Positions 7,587 through 15,196 of a stretch of 15,915 nucleotides of DNA are shown in pieces; the first letter of the stretch is position 1; every line of letters starts with the position of its first letter. The notes under the pieces are model-generated. The model was not told the origin of the DNA, made no database searches, and worked only from the letters and a program-made list of their open reading frames with translations. Made by a program: the position numbers and the translations under genes. The DNA lies in assembly GCA_002421585.1 (NCBI GenBank), contig DIKD01000078.1, forward strand, positions 1 through 15,915. Direction: 5' to 3'. Origin of the DNA: Dehalococcoidia bacterium UBA5627. Its GTDB lineage: Bacteria > Chloroflexota > Dehalococcoidia > Dehalococcoidales > UBA5627.

Positions 7587-8596
7587 ATAATGAATTTACA
7601 TTCTTAGTTTATAATTCCGCACTGGAGAACGTCACTGTTAATGCAATAATAAAAGATGAAACGGTCTGGCTGACACAAAAGGCTATGGCAGAATTATTCG
7701 ACTGCACCGCAGACAATATCTCCCTGCACTTAAAAAATATATACCTCGAAAACGAGTTGAATGAGGAAGCAACTGCCGAGGATTTCTCGGTAGTTCAACA
7801 GGAAGGGGACAGAAAAGTTACCCGCAAAATTAAATTTTATAATTTGGATGCTATCATCTCTGTCGGTTATCGAATCAATTCTAAAAGAGCTACGGCTTTC
7901 CGTATCTGGGCAACCGGAGTGCTCAAAGAATACATGACCAAGGGTTTTGTTCTTAACGATGAAAGACTGAAACAAGGAAAAACAGCTTTCGGAAAAGACT
8001 ATTTTAGGGAGCTTTTAGAGCGGGTACGTTCTATAAGAGCCAGCGAGCGCCGTATCTGGCAGCAAATCACCGATATATTTGCCGAGTGCAGTATTGACTA
8101 TGATAAAAACTCTCCCGTAACACAGGATTTTTACGCTATGGTGCAAAATAAGTTTCACTATGCCATCACTGGGCAGACTGCCGCCGAAATCGTTTATTCC
8201 GGGACGGACCGTAATAAAGAAAATATGGGACTATCCACATGGAAACACGCCCCTGACGGTCGCATATTAAAATCCGATGTTACCACTGCAAAAAACTATC
8301 TCGCCGAAAAGCAAATCAGGCAACTGGAAAGAACCGTTACAGGCTACTTTGATTACATAGAAGACCTTATCGAACGGGAAAACACCTTTACGATGGAGGA
8401 ATTTTCCGCAAGCATCAATGAATTCCTGTCCTTTCGCAAATACGAAATATTAAGAGATAAGGGAAGTATATCAAGAGAGGCGGCTTTTGCCAAAGCGGAA
8501 GCGGAATATGAAGAATACAACAAGACACAAAAGATTACATCAGACTTCGACAGAGAAGTGAAGCGCTTGTTGGAAAGCGGTGAAACCGATGAGTAA
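7583..8596 (+). CDS. rhuM: RhuM-family protein of unknown function
   Basis: This 337-residue protein matches the RhuM family (COG3943), first named from a Salmonella pathogenicity island. Supporting strings are VWLTQKAMAELFDCT and NISLHLKNIY (about residues 28-54), YNLDAIISVGYRINSKRATAFRIWATGVLKEYMTKGF (about 86-122, a shared RhuM/Bro-N-like segment), and a helical middle with RELLERVRSIRASERRIWQQI. The N-terminal part resembles a helix-turn-helix DNA-binding element. The biochemical role of the family is not established; it often sits in type I restriction loci and mobile islands. The ATG overlaps the fic stop codon (ATGA) and there is no strong ribosome-binding site, so translation is probably coupled. 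Its end overlaps the hsdS ATG by 8 bases. It appears intact. Confidence 0.87.
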   Translation: MNNEFTFLVYNSALENVTVNAIIKDETVWLTQKAMAELFDCTADNISLHLKNIYLENELNEEATAEDFSVVQQEGDRKVTRKIKFYNLDAIISVGYRINSKRATAFRIWATGVLKEYMTKGFVLNDERLKQGKTAFGKDYFRELLERVRSIRASERRIWQQITDIFAECSIDYDKNSPVTQDFYAMVQNKFHYAITGQTAAEIVYSGTDRNKENMGLSTWKHAPDGRILKSDVTTAKNYLAEKQIRQLERTVTGYFDYIEDLIERENTFTMEEFSASINEFLSFRKYEILRDKGSISREAAFAKAEAEYEEYNKTQKITSDFDREVKRLLESGETDE

Positions 8597-9785
8597 GCTG
8601 GACGATTTGATTGCCGACCTTTGCCCTGATGGGGTAGAGTATGTATCTTTAGGAGAAGTATTAAAAAACAATAATGCCTCCGACAGTGTTTCAAAGAAAG
8701 ACTACAAAGAAGTTGGAGAAATTCCGATAATTGACCAAAGTCAAGCATATATTGCCGCTTATACAGATAAGGAATCAGCCATACCGCCTATATTCCCTTG
8801 CATTATTTTTGGCGATCATACAAGGGTGGTAAAATATGCCGATCAAAATTTTGCGCAGGGTGATAGCGGAACAAAAATATTTATTCCTGTTTCTGAGAAC
8901 GTAAATGCAAAATTTATTTATTACACTTTTTGCAATCTTAGTATTCCGTCAAGAGGCTATAATCGTCATTGGTCAATCGTCAAAGATATAAAAGTCCCCC
9001 TCCCCCCACTCCCCGCCCAGCAGGAAATCGTCCGCATTCTCGATAAGTTTACAGAGCTGGAAGCGGAGCTGGAAGCGGAGCTGGAAGCGGAGCTGGTGGC
9101 AAGAACGAAACAATATGAGTATTACAGGGACGAGTTGTTCGGAAAAGACTACGATGAAATGTTAAAAAGATGTTTTCAAAACAATGTGAAAATAATTACT
9201 CTTGAGAAACTTGGTAAATTCACCAGAGGGAAAAGATTTGTAAGAGACGATATAAGAGAAGAAGGAACGCCATGTATACATTACGGTGATTTATATACTT
9301 ATTACGGTATAAGCGCAGAAAAAACAAAGTGTTTTCTGGATAAAGAATTGTCTAAAAAAATGCGATTTGCCCATAAAGGTGATGTTGTTATTGTCCAAGC
9401 CGGTGAAAATGATATGGATATTGGAATAGGTGTTGCGTGGATGGGAAATGAAGACGTTGCAATTCATGATGCTTGTTATATATTTACCCATAATATTAAT
9501 TCTAAATATATTTCACATTATTTAAGAACAAACATTTACCATTTACAAATTAAAAAATATGTTTCAATTGGTAAAATATGTTCTATATCAGCACAAGGTA
9601 TTGGGAAAACATTAATCCCCATCCCACCCCTCGCCGAACAGGAACGCATCGTAGCAATCCTTGACCGCTTCGATGCTCTTGTAAACGATATTACCATAGG
9701 CTTGCCTGCCGAAATAGAAGCGCGGCGCAAGCAGTATGAATACTATCGTGACAAGCTGCTGACCTTTAAGGAGAAAGCATCATGA
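8589..9785 (+). CDS. hsdS: Type I restriction-modification specificity subunit HsdS
   Basis: HsdS recognises the split DNA target and holds the two HsdM subunits. The ATG at 8589-8591 gives the family-typical opening MSKLDDLIADLCPDGVEY. A GTG at 8580 would add three residues and is less likely. The 398-residue product has two halves. Each has a target-recognition domain (about 15-130 and 195-335) followed by a conserved coiled segment: PLPPLPAQQEIVRILDKF...KQYEYYRDELF in the first half and PIPPLAEQERIVAILDRF...KQYEYYRDKLL in the second. The central helix contains a 4-residue repeat ELEA x3 (residues 156-167), analogous to the TAEL repeat of EcoR124. Both recognition domains are visibly AT-richer than the conserved segments. 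The stop overlaps hsdR by 4 bases. Confidence 0.95.
   Translation: MSKLDDLIADLCPDGVEYVSLGEVLKNNNASDSVSKKDYKEVGEIPIIDQSQAYIAAYTDKESAIPPIFPCIIFGDHTRVVKYADQNFAQGDSGTKIFIPVSENVNAKFIYYTFCNLSIPSRGYNRHWSIVKDIKVPLPPLPAQQEIVRILDKFTELEAELEAELEAELVARTKQYEYYRDELFGKDYDEMLKRCFQNNVKIITLEKLGKFTRGKRFVRDDIREEGTPCIHYGDLYTYYGISAEKTKCFLDKELSKKMRFAHKGDVVIVQAGENDMDIGIGVAWMGNEDVAIHDACYIFTHNINSKYISHYLRTNIYHLQIKKYVSIGKICSISAQGIGKTLIPIPPLAEQERIVAILDRFDALVNDITIGLPAEIEARRKQYEYYRDKLLTFKEKAS
9054..9100 (+). repeat. 12-bp x 3.6 in-frame tandem repeat in the HsdS central spacer
   Basis: Three identical copies of GAGCTGGAAGCG lie at 9054-9065, 9066-9077 and 9078-9089, followed by a partial fourth copy (GAGCTGG) from 9090. 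The unit encodes Glu-Leu-Glu-Ala in the coiled-coil spacer between the two recognition domains. In EcoR124 and EcoR124/3, a difference of one 4-residue unit at this place changes the length of the nonspecific gap in the DNA target. Perfect copy identity is consistent with active slippage. Confidence 0.95.
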
Positions 9786-12700
9786 GTTTCTATAATATCG
9801 TTGCCGCTTCCAATGAATCCACCGTCGTCGCCGAATATAAACCGGATTATAATCGCAGCGCAGATTATCAAAGCGAAGCGGCGCTGGAACAGGGTTTTAT
9901 CAATAGTTTAATCGCACAGGGTTATGAACATATTAGTATCGCTAATGAGGCGGCTTTGGTTTCAAACCTGCGTCAGCAACTTGAACAACTCAATAACTAT
10001 ACTTTTTCCGACGATGAGTGGAACAGGTTTTTTTCACAAAATATCACCGGTGCCAATGAAGGTATTGTAGAAAAAACCCGAAAAATTCAGGAAGACCATT
10101 TACAAATCCTTAAACGCGACGACGGCAGTACTAAAAACATATCACTTATCGATAAAAAGAATATTCACAATAACCGCTTGCAGATAATCAACCAGTATCA
10201 GCAGACGGAAGGTGCTCGCGAAACGCGTTATGACGTTACCGTACTGGTAAACGGGCTGCCCCTGATACATATGGAACTTAAGCGACGCGGCATTGCAATC
10301 CGTGAGGCGTTTAACCAAATCAACCGCTATCAACGCGACAGCTTTTGGGCAGCTTCCGGATTGTATGAATACATTCAAATATTCGTTATTTCCAACGGAA
10401 CGCACACCAAATATTATTCCAATACCACCCGCAACCAGCACATCAGGGAATCTGCTAATAGCGGCAATCGTAGAAACAAAAAAACAAGCAACACCTTTGA
10501 GTTCACCGGTTACTGGGCAGATAGCCGTAACCGCGCGATTGCCGACCTTGTAGATTTCACCAAAACCTTTTTTGCCAAGCATACCGTCCTGAATATCCTG
10601 ACGCGCTATTGCGTATTTACATCGGAGGATTTGCTGCTGGTGATGCGCCCCTATCAAATTGCGGCAACCGAACGGATATTGAACCGCATCGAGATTTCTA
10701 CCAACTATAAGAAAACCGGCACTATCGAAGCAGGCGGATATATCTGGCATACCACCGGCTCGGGAAAAACATTGACCAGCTTCAAAGCGGCACAGCTTGC
10801 TACAGCGTTACCCTATGTCGATAAAGTGTTGTTTGTTGTTGACCGCAAAGACCTTGACTACCAGACAATGAAAGAGTACGACCGTTTTGAGAAAGGCGCC
10901 GCAAACAGCAATACGTCAACTAGGGTACTGCAACGTCAACTGGAGAATAAAAACGAAAAAGGCAATCCGCATGAATATAAAATTATCATTACAACTATTC
11001 AAAAGCTGGATGTCTTTATCGAAAAAAACAAAACGCACGATATTTACAAACAGCATGTAGTTTTAATTTTCGATGAGTGCCACCGCTCGCAATTCGGCGA
11101 AATGCATCGAAAAATATTAAAATCTTTCAAAAATTACCACCTCTTCGGCTTCACCGGTACTCCTATTTTCACCGCAAATGCCGGAAGTGGCGGCAACCCG
11201 CTTTTAAAAACAACCTCGCAGGCATTTGGAGATAATCTCCATACATATACCATCGTGGACGCCATTAACGACGGCAATGTACTGCCTTTCCGAATCGACT
11301 ATGTTAATACAATAAAAATGGCGAATGATGTAAAAGACGAACAGGTTCGTGCTATAGATATTGAAAAAGCCCTGGCAGCACCGGAACGAATCAGTGCCGT
11401 TACAGGATATATACTGGACCGCTTCGACCAAAAGACCAAGCGTAATAGTTTTTACTCGCTAAGGGGGCAGCGTGTCGCAGGCTTCAATTCTATTTTTGCC
11501 GTTGCATCTATTCCTATGGCAATGAAATATTATACCGAGTTCAAACGACAACTAGCTGAACGAAACAGAAAACTTGCCATTGCTACGATTTTTAGCTTCA
11601 GCGCCAATGAAGATGACCCTGAAGATGTTATCCCCGAAGAGGGCTTTGAAACGGACAAACTGGATAAAACCTCACGTGACTTTCTGGAAGCAGCTATAGT
11701 TGATTACAACAATACGTTTAATGTCAATTATGATACGTCAGCGGACAAATTCCAGAATTACTACAAAGACCTATCCCTGCGTGTAAAAAACCGAGAAGTG
11801 GATTTACTAATTGTAGTCAATATGTTTCTGACCGGATTTGATGCTACCACACTAAACACACTTTGGGTGGATAGGAATCTGCGGCAGCATGGGCTATTAC
11901 AGGCATTTTCACGTACCAACCGCATTCTGAATTCAGTTAAAACATTTGGAAACATTATTTGCTTCCGCAATCTCAAAGCTGCAACCGACGAAGCGATTGC
12001 GCTCTTTGGAGATAGAGAGGCAGGCGGCATAGTACTCTTAAAAACATATGAAGACTATTATAACGGCTATGAGGAAAACGGCAAACACAAATCGGGTTAT
12101 GTGGAGCTGATTACCATAATTCGGGAATTATACCCTTTGGGAACGGAAATTATCAGCGAAGCCGATAAGAAAGATTTTATCCGTCTTTTCGGAGCGATTT
12201 TACGGCTTAAAAATATTCTCACGGCATTTGATGACTTTGAAGGCAATGAAATTCTATCCGAGCGTGATTTTCAGGACTACCAAAGTATTTATATAGACCT
12301 TTATCAGGATTTCACAAGAGGAAAAGACGCTGAGAAGGAAAACATAAACGACGATATAGTATTTGAAATCGAGCTTATCAAGCAGGTGGAAGTAAACATC
12401 GATTACGTACTCATGCTTGTGGCAAAATATCACGAATCCAACTGCACCGACAAGAGCATTCTAACAACAATTGATAAAGCCATCAATTCAAGCATTGAGC
12501 TACGCAGTAAAAAAGATCTTATAGAAAGATTTGTCGAACGGGTCAATACCTCAACAAAGGTAGAAAAAGATTGGCAAGCCTTTGTTGCTGAACAAAAAGA
12601 AAAAGATTTGTCAGCGATTATTGAAGAAGAAAACCTAAAGGCAAAAGAAACACGAAGGTTTATTGACGGCTCTTTTCGCGATGGTGCTGTGAAAACTACC

Positions 12701-12826
12701 GGTACGGCTATCGATAAAATTCTGCCGCCTGTTTCACGTTTCTCAGGCGGGGGTCGGGCAGTTAAAAAACAGGGCGTTATAGATAAACTGCTTGCTTTCT
12801 TTGAAAAGTATTTCGGGATTTCGTAA
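9782..12826 (+). CDS. hsdR: Type I restriction endonuclease/translocase subunit HsdR
   Basis: HsdR is the motor and nuclease subunit. It binds the M2S core at unmethylated sites, translocates DNA with ATP and cuts at a distance. The N-terminal PD-(D/E)xK nuclease has D151 in RYDVTVLVNGLPLIHME and E165-x-K167. The SF2 helicase motifs follow: GSGKT with K329 (Walker A), DECH at 431-434 (Walker B), GFTGTPI, VVNMFLTGFDA and QAFSRTNRI. The helical C-terminus ends KKQGVIDKLLAFFEKYFG, typical for binding the methylase core. The length of 1014 residues is normal (EcoR124I is about 1038). The ATG overlaps the hsdS stop by 4 bases and AAGGAG lies at 9768-9773. No frameshift or missing motif is seen, so the system looks functional. 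Confidence 0.96.
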   Translation: MSFYNIVAASNESTVVAEYKPDYNRSADYQSEAALEQGFINSLIAQGYEHISIANEAALVSNLRQQLEQLNNYTFSDDEWNRFFSQNITGANEGIVEKTRKIQEDHLQILKRDDGSTKNISLIDKKNIHNNRLQIINQYQQTEGARETRYDVTVLVNGLPLIHMELKRRGIAIREAFNQINRYQRDSFWAASGLYEYIQIFVISNGTHTKYYSNTTRNQHIRESANSGNRRNKKTSNTFEFTGYWADSRNRAIADLVDFTKTFFAKHTVLNILTRYCVFTSEDLLLVMRPYQIAATERILNRIEISTNYKKTGTIEAGGYIWHTTGSGKTLTSFKAAQLATALPYVDKVLFVVDRKDLDYQTMKEYDRFEKGAANSNTSTRVLQRQLENKNEKGNPHEYKIIITTIQKLDVFIEKNKTHDIYKQHVVLIFDECHRSQFGEMHRKILKSFKNYHLFGFTGTPIFTANAGSGGNPLLKTTSQAFGDNLHTYTIVDAINDGNVLPFRIDYVNTIKMANDVKDEQVRAIDIEKALAAPERISAVTGYILDRFDQKTKRNSFYSLRGQRVAGFNSIFAVASIPMAMKYYTEFKRQLAERNRKLAIATIFSFSANEDDPEDVIPEEGFETDKLDKTSRDFLEAAIVDYNNTFNVNYDTSADKFQNYYKDLSLRVKNREVDLLIVVNMFLTGFDATTLNTLWVDRNLRQHGLLQAFSRTNRILNSVKTFGNIICFRNLKAATDEAIALFGDREAGGIVLLKTYEDYYNGYEENGKHKSGYVELITIIRELYPLGTEIISEADKKDFIRLFGAILRLKNILTAFDDFEGNEILSERDFQDYQSIYIDLYQDFTRGKDAEKENINDDIVFEIELIKQVEVNIDYVLMLVAKYHESNCTDKSILTTIDKAINSSIELRSKKDLIERFVERVNTSTKVEKDWQAFVAEQKEKDLSAIIEEENLKAKETRRFIDGSFRDGAVKTTGTAIDKILPPVSRFSGGGRAVKKQGVIDKLLAFFEKYFGIS

Positions 12827-12861
12827 GGCTATACGTATTAGCAATCGAATCAAATAGGCCA

Positions 12862-12890
12862 GCCATTACAATTCTTGCTCTTCTAATGGC
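12862..12890. terminator. Possible weak bidirectional hairpin between convergent genes
   Basis: GCCATTA (12862-12868) and TAATGGC (12884-12890) form a 7-bp perfect stem around a 15-base loop, in the 92-base gap between convergent hsdR and the methyltransferase gene. There is no T-run on either side, so function as an intrinsic terminator is doubtful. Confidence 0.25.
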
Positions 12891-12918
12891 CGATCTAATA
12901 TTCCATCAGATTGTCTGC

Positions 12919-13632
12919 TTACTTCTTTTTGGCAATTATTTGAACAAAGTTCATATATTTGCCGGCGCCGGCCTCCATTGCCGAACGATCGCTCACGGCA
13001 TATTCGTTATCGCACAAAAGCCAGTCGTTCCGGAACTCATCGAAACCCTGCATTTCGCTGACAGATTCGATTTCTATTTTCTGAGATTTACTTAAAAGTT
13101 CTCTCCACCACACGCAAGAATGGAAGGTTTCCAAATCCTCCGCCGTCCAGGAGCAAGCCATTTCGACAGGCGGCTTACCCTGCAATTCTTTTTTCACTCC
13201 CGGGACTGCGATGGCGAAGATGCCGCCCTTTTTTACCGGCGGAGCCGGTTTTTCATCCATGTAGCTTTCGGTCTCACCGAAGTACTCGTAGGCATCTACG
13301 CTTATTACAGCATCGAAGTATTCATCGGCATAAGGCGTATCATTGGCATCGCTGTGAATCGGTATTATCAGGCTATCGAGATTTAATGATTTGAAGCGCC
13401 GGTAGTTTTCTGTGGCACCGACCCATAAATCATGCGCAAAAACCTGAACACCATATTCTTTTGCCAGAAAGATAGCTGTGAGCCCCTTCCCGCAACCCGG
13501 GTCGAGCACTCTCATACCGGATTTCAGAGTCAGACCTGCCGCCATCTCTTCCAGAATTTTCATAGCATTCGGCCCCATCATATTATCCAGAAGAAACTGT
13601 TTATCGTATTTAGCTGTTTTTATATATTTCAA
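12919..13632 (-). CDS. SAM-dependent methyltransferase, substrate unknown
   Basis: This 237-residue protein has a class I (Rossmann-fold) methyltransferase core. SAM motif I is RVLDPGCGKG at residues 41-50 and the strand VQVFAHDLW lies at about 62-70, with the usual acidic residue. DEYFDAVISVDAYEYF, near residues 103-118, resembles motif IV of small-molecule methyltransferases. The Trp/Cys-rich segment SCVWWRELL near 172 is not a motif I can assign. There are no nucleic-acid methylase signatures (no NPPY, no PCQ), so it is probably not part of the restriction system. The start at 13630-13632 is a TTG with GGAG six bases upstream. It is monocistronic as far as can be seen and convergent with hsdR. 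Confidence 0.8.
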   Translation of the reverse strand: MKYIKTAKYDKQFLLDNMMGPNAMKILEEMAAGLTLKSGMRVLDPGCGKGLTAIFLAKEYGVQVFAHDLWVGATENYRRFKSLNLDSLIIPIHSDANDTPYADEYFDAVISVDAYEYFGETESYMDEKPAPPVKKGGIFAIAVPGVKKELQGKPPVEMACSWTAEDLETFHSCVWWRELLSKSQKIEIESVSEMQGFDEFRNDWLLCDNEYAVSDRSAMEAGAGKYMNFVQIIAKKK

Positions 13633-13703
13633 AGTAAACTCCGTTTTAATAAATCAAAAAGATACAAAATTGCCGCGACATTAAAATCGTGGAATTAAGT
13701 ATT

Positions 13704-13709
13704 ATTATA
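13704..13709 (-). promoter_or_regulatory. Candidate -10 box for the methyltransferase gene
   Basis: On the minus strand this reads TATAAT, about 70 bases upstream of the TTG start and after the ppa hairpin. No good -35 box is at 16-18 bases; the best string there, CTGAAC, matches at three positions. The location is sensible but the evidence is thin. Confidence 0.3.
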
Positions 13710-13792
13710 TAAAAGCGTTAAAATAGTTCAGTTGTATATTTTACCGGAAGATCACCTTACAAGCTCCAAAAATGCCCCCTGCCGCTATATAA

Positions 13793-13824
13793 TTAAACGC
13801 CAGCCCAAATAGGCCGGCGTTTAA
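13793..13824 (-). terminator. Hairpin downstream of ppa, probable terminator of the lgt-ppa operon
   Basis: The arms TTAAACGCCAGCC (13793-13805) and GGCCGGCGTTTAA (13812-13824) form a 13-bp stem with a 6-base loop. Transcribed from the minus strand, the only imperfect pair becomes G-U, whereas plus-strand RNA would have an A-C mismatch. That supports function for ppa, whose stop codon is 26 bases upstream. The following tract (TTATATAG) is only weakly T-rich, so termination efficiency is uncertain. Confidence 0.65.
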
Positions 13825-13849
13825 CTAATTACCGATTAAAAGTTTGTTG

Positions 13850-14365
13850 TTACTCCTGATTCTGCGTATAGCGTTCCTGTGATTCTTTGATAATTCTCAG
13901 GGTTTCGGTTAGATCCTTGTTCCAGCCCTCGACGCCGGTTTTCTTCTTTTCCAAGTCTTTATAGATGGTAAAGAAGTGTTCGATTTCTATCAGCAGGTGC
14001 GGCGGCACATCGTCCAGAGTTTGCAGATAATTCCACATCGGGTCGGCAATCGGCACACACAGTATTTTTTCATCGGGACCTTTTTCATCTCGCATTTTGA
14101 ATAACCCGATCGGTTTTACATCTACCAAACAACCCGGGAATGTCGGCTCACCCACCAGAACCAATGCATCCAGCGGGTCGCCGTCAAGAGCCAGCGTTTC
14201 CGGAAAATAACCGTAGTCACTGGGATAATGCACCGATGAGAATAACATACGGTCCAGTTTTATCAGCCGCCTTTTCTTATCGAATTCATATTTATTACGG
14301 CTGCCCTTCGGTATCTCGATTAAAACTTCAAATACTAATTCTTTTTTTTCGTTATCAGTTTCCAA
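13850..14365 (-). CDS. ppa: Family I inorganic pyrophosphatase
   Basis: This cytoplasmic enzyme hydrolyses pyrophosphate to phosphate and so drives biosynthetic reactions. Family I hallmarks are clear: IPKGSRNKYEF (residues 18-28), LDRMLFSSVHYPSDYGYFPET (about 37-57), and the metal-binding signature DGDPLD at 61-66. GVEGW lies toward the C-terminus. The open frame extends to 14407, but the extra residues (Lys/Arg-rich) lie inside lgt. The TTG at 14363-14365 has the GA-rich GGAAGAAGAGGAAG just ahead and gives a 171-residue protein of normal size, so it is preferred. That start overlaps the end of lgt by 11 bases, pointing to translational coupling. The exact start is inferred. Confidence 0.93.
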   Translation of the reverse strand: METDNEKKELVFEVLIEIPKGSRNKYEFDKKRRLIKLDRMLFSSVHYPSDYGYFPETLALDGDPLDALVLVGEPTFPGCLVDVKPIGLFKMRDEKGPDEKILCVPIADPMWNYLQTLDDVPPHLLIEIEHFFTIYKDLEKKKTGVEGWNKDLTETLRIIKESQERYTQNQE

Positions 14366-15164
14366 CTTCCTCTTCTTCCTTTTCAACCATATCAGTTTTC
14401 TTAACAAAGCTTACCTTATTTTTTACCGCCAATGCAATGATAACTATCAGGATAACTATAGCGATGACCTGCGCCTGGTGCAAACCGAACAGGAAAGGCG
14501 TACCTTCCCGGATAAAATCCACAAAAAAGCGCCATACAGCGTACCCGGCAAAATATACCATTGCCAGAGAGCCGTCCGGCTTCAATTTGCCGCGCAGTTT
14601 ATAGAGTATGATAAACAGGGTTACCAAAAATATAATTTCATAGACCTGTGTCGGATGAACTACACCGGCACCGTATCCGTAGCTGTTGGGATTGGTATAT
14701 TCTATTCCCCAGGGAACAGTAGTATTGTCGCCGTAACAGCAACCGTTTAAGGTACACCCAACACGGCCGATAGCCTGCCCAATAGCAATACCGGGAGCGA
14801 CCACGTCCAGTAAATGCCCGAGATTCAGCTTACTATAGCGGCTGTAAATCCAGATTGCGAGGAGAGCGCCAAGAATGCCGCCGTAAATAGATAACCCGTC
14901 GCCGCCGATAATTTGGCCTAGATTTTGGCTGTAGTATTCCCAGCGGTCGATAACATGCAGCAGACGGGCAAAGATTATACCGGCAGGGACTCCGACAATA
15001 GCCGCCATCAATAAATTATCGTAAGATATGCGAGCACCTTTGTTAATTTCATGATAAGCCCAAAATACGACAAACATTATACCGAGAGCTACTGCCAAGC
15101 CGTACCACGCAAAATGCAAAGGCCCTATAGAAAATATTGTTGGGTCAACACCGATTTTTATCAT
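14355..15164 (-). CDS. lgt: Prolipoprotein diacylglyceryl transferase Lgt
   Basis: Lgt moves diacylglycerol from phosphatidylglycerol to the lipobox cysteine of secreted prolipoproteins in the cytoplasmic membrane. The 269-residue protein is strongly hydrophobic with about seven membrane segments. Family landmarks are an N-terminal FAWYGLAVALG, GDGLSIYGGILGA at 88-100 and IGRVGCTLNGCCYG at 132-145 (the Lgt signature, with R134 and N140). VVHPTQVYE lies at 168-176 and RFFVDFIRE at 212-220. The C-terminal tail is charged (EKEEEEVGN). The ATG at 15162-15164 is preceded by GGAGGG, a strong ribosome-binding site. Its stop overlaps the inferred ppa start. The helicase gene upstream ends only 32 bases away, consistent with one operon. 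Confidence 0.95.
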   Translation of the reverse strand: MIKIGVDPTIFSIGPLHFAWYGLAVALGIMFVVFWAYHEINKGARISYDNLLMAAIVGVPAGIIFARLLHVIDRWEYYSQNLGQIIGGDGLSIYGGILGALLAIWIYSRYSKLNLGHLLDVVAPGIAIGQAIGRVGCTLNGCCYGDNTTVPWGIEYTNPNSYGYGAGVVHPTQVYEIIFLVTLFIILYKLRGKLKPDGSLAMVYFAGYAVWRFFVDFIREGTPFLFGLHQAQVIAIVILIVIIALAVKNKVSFVKKTDMVEKEEEEVGN

Positions 15165-15196
15165 TCACCCTCCGTTAAATACAACCGATTCGTATA

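Noticed and set aside
8580..8588. Upstream GTG start for hsdS
   Set aside because: The ATG at 8589 gives the typical HsdS N-terminus (MSKLDDLIADLCPDGVEY), and the GTG has no better ribosome-binding site.
10142..10750. 202-codon open frame on the minus strand
   Set aside because: It lies entirely inside hsdR, which has intact nuclease and helicase motifs in its own frame. The antisense translation matches no family I know and has no good ribosome-binding site.
4908..12887. Possible direct repeat flanking the hsd operon (ATTCTGCTCTCC near 4913 versus ATTCTTGCTCTTC near 12870)
   Set aside because: The match needs insertions and is short and low in complexity. With no integrase nearby it is probably coincidence.
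12827..12918. tRNA or small RNA gene between hsdR and the methyltransferase
   Set aside because: No cloverleaf, CCA-type end or T-loop consensus is visible; only a weak 7-bp stem is present.
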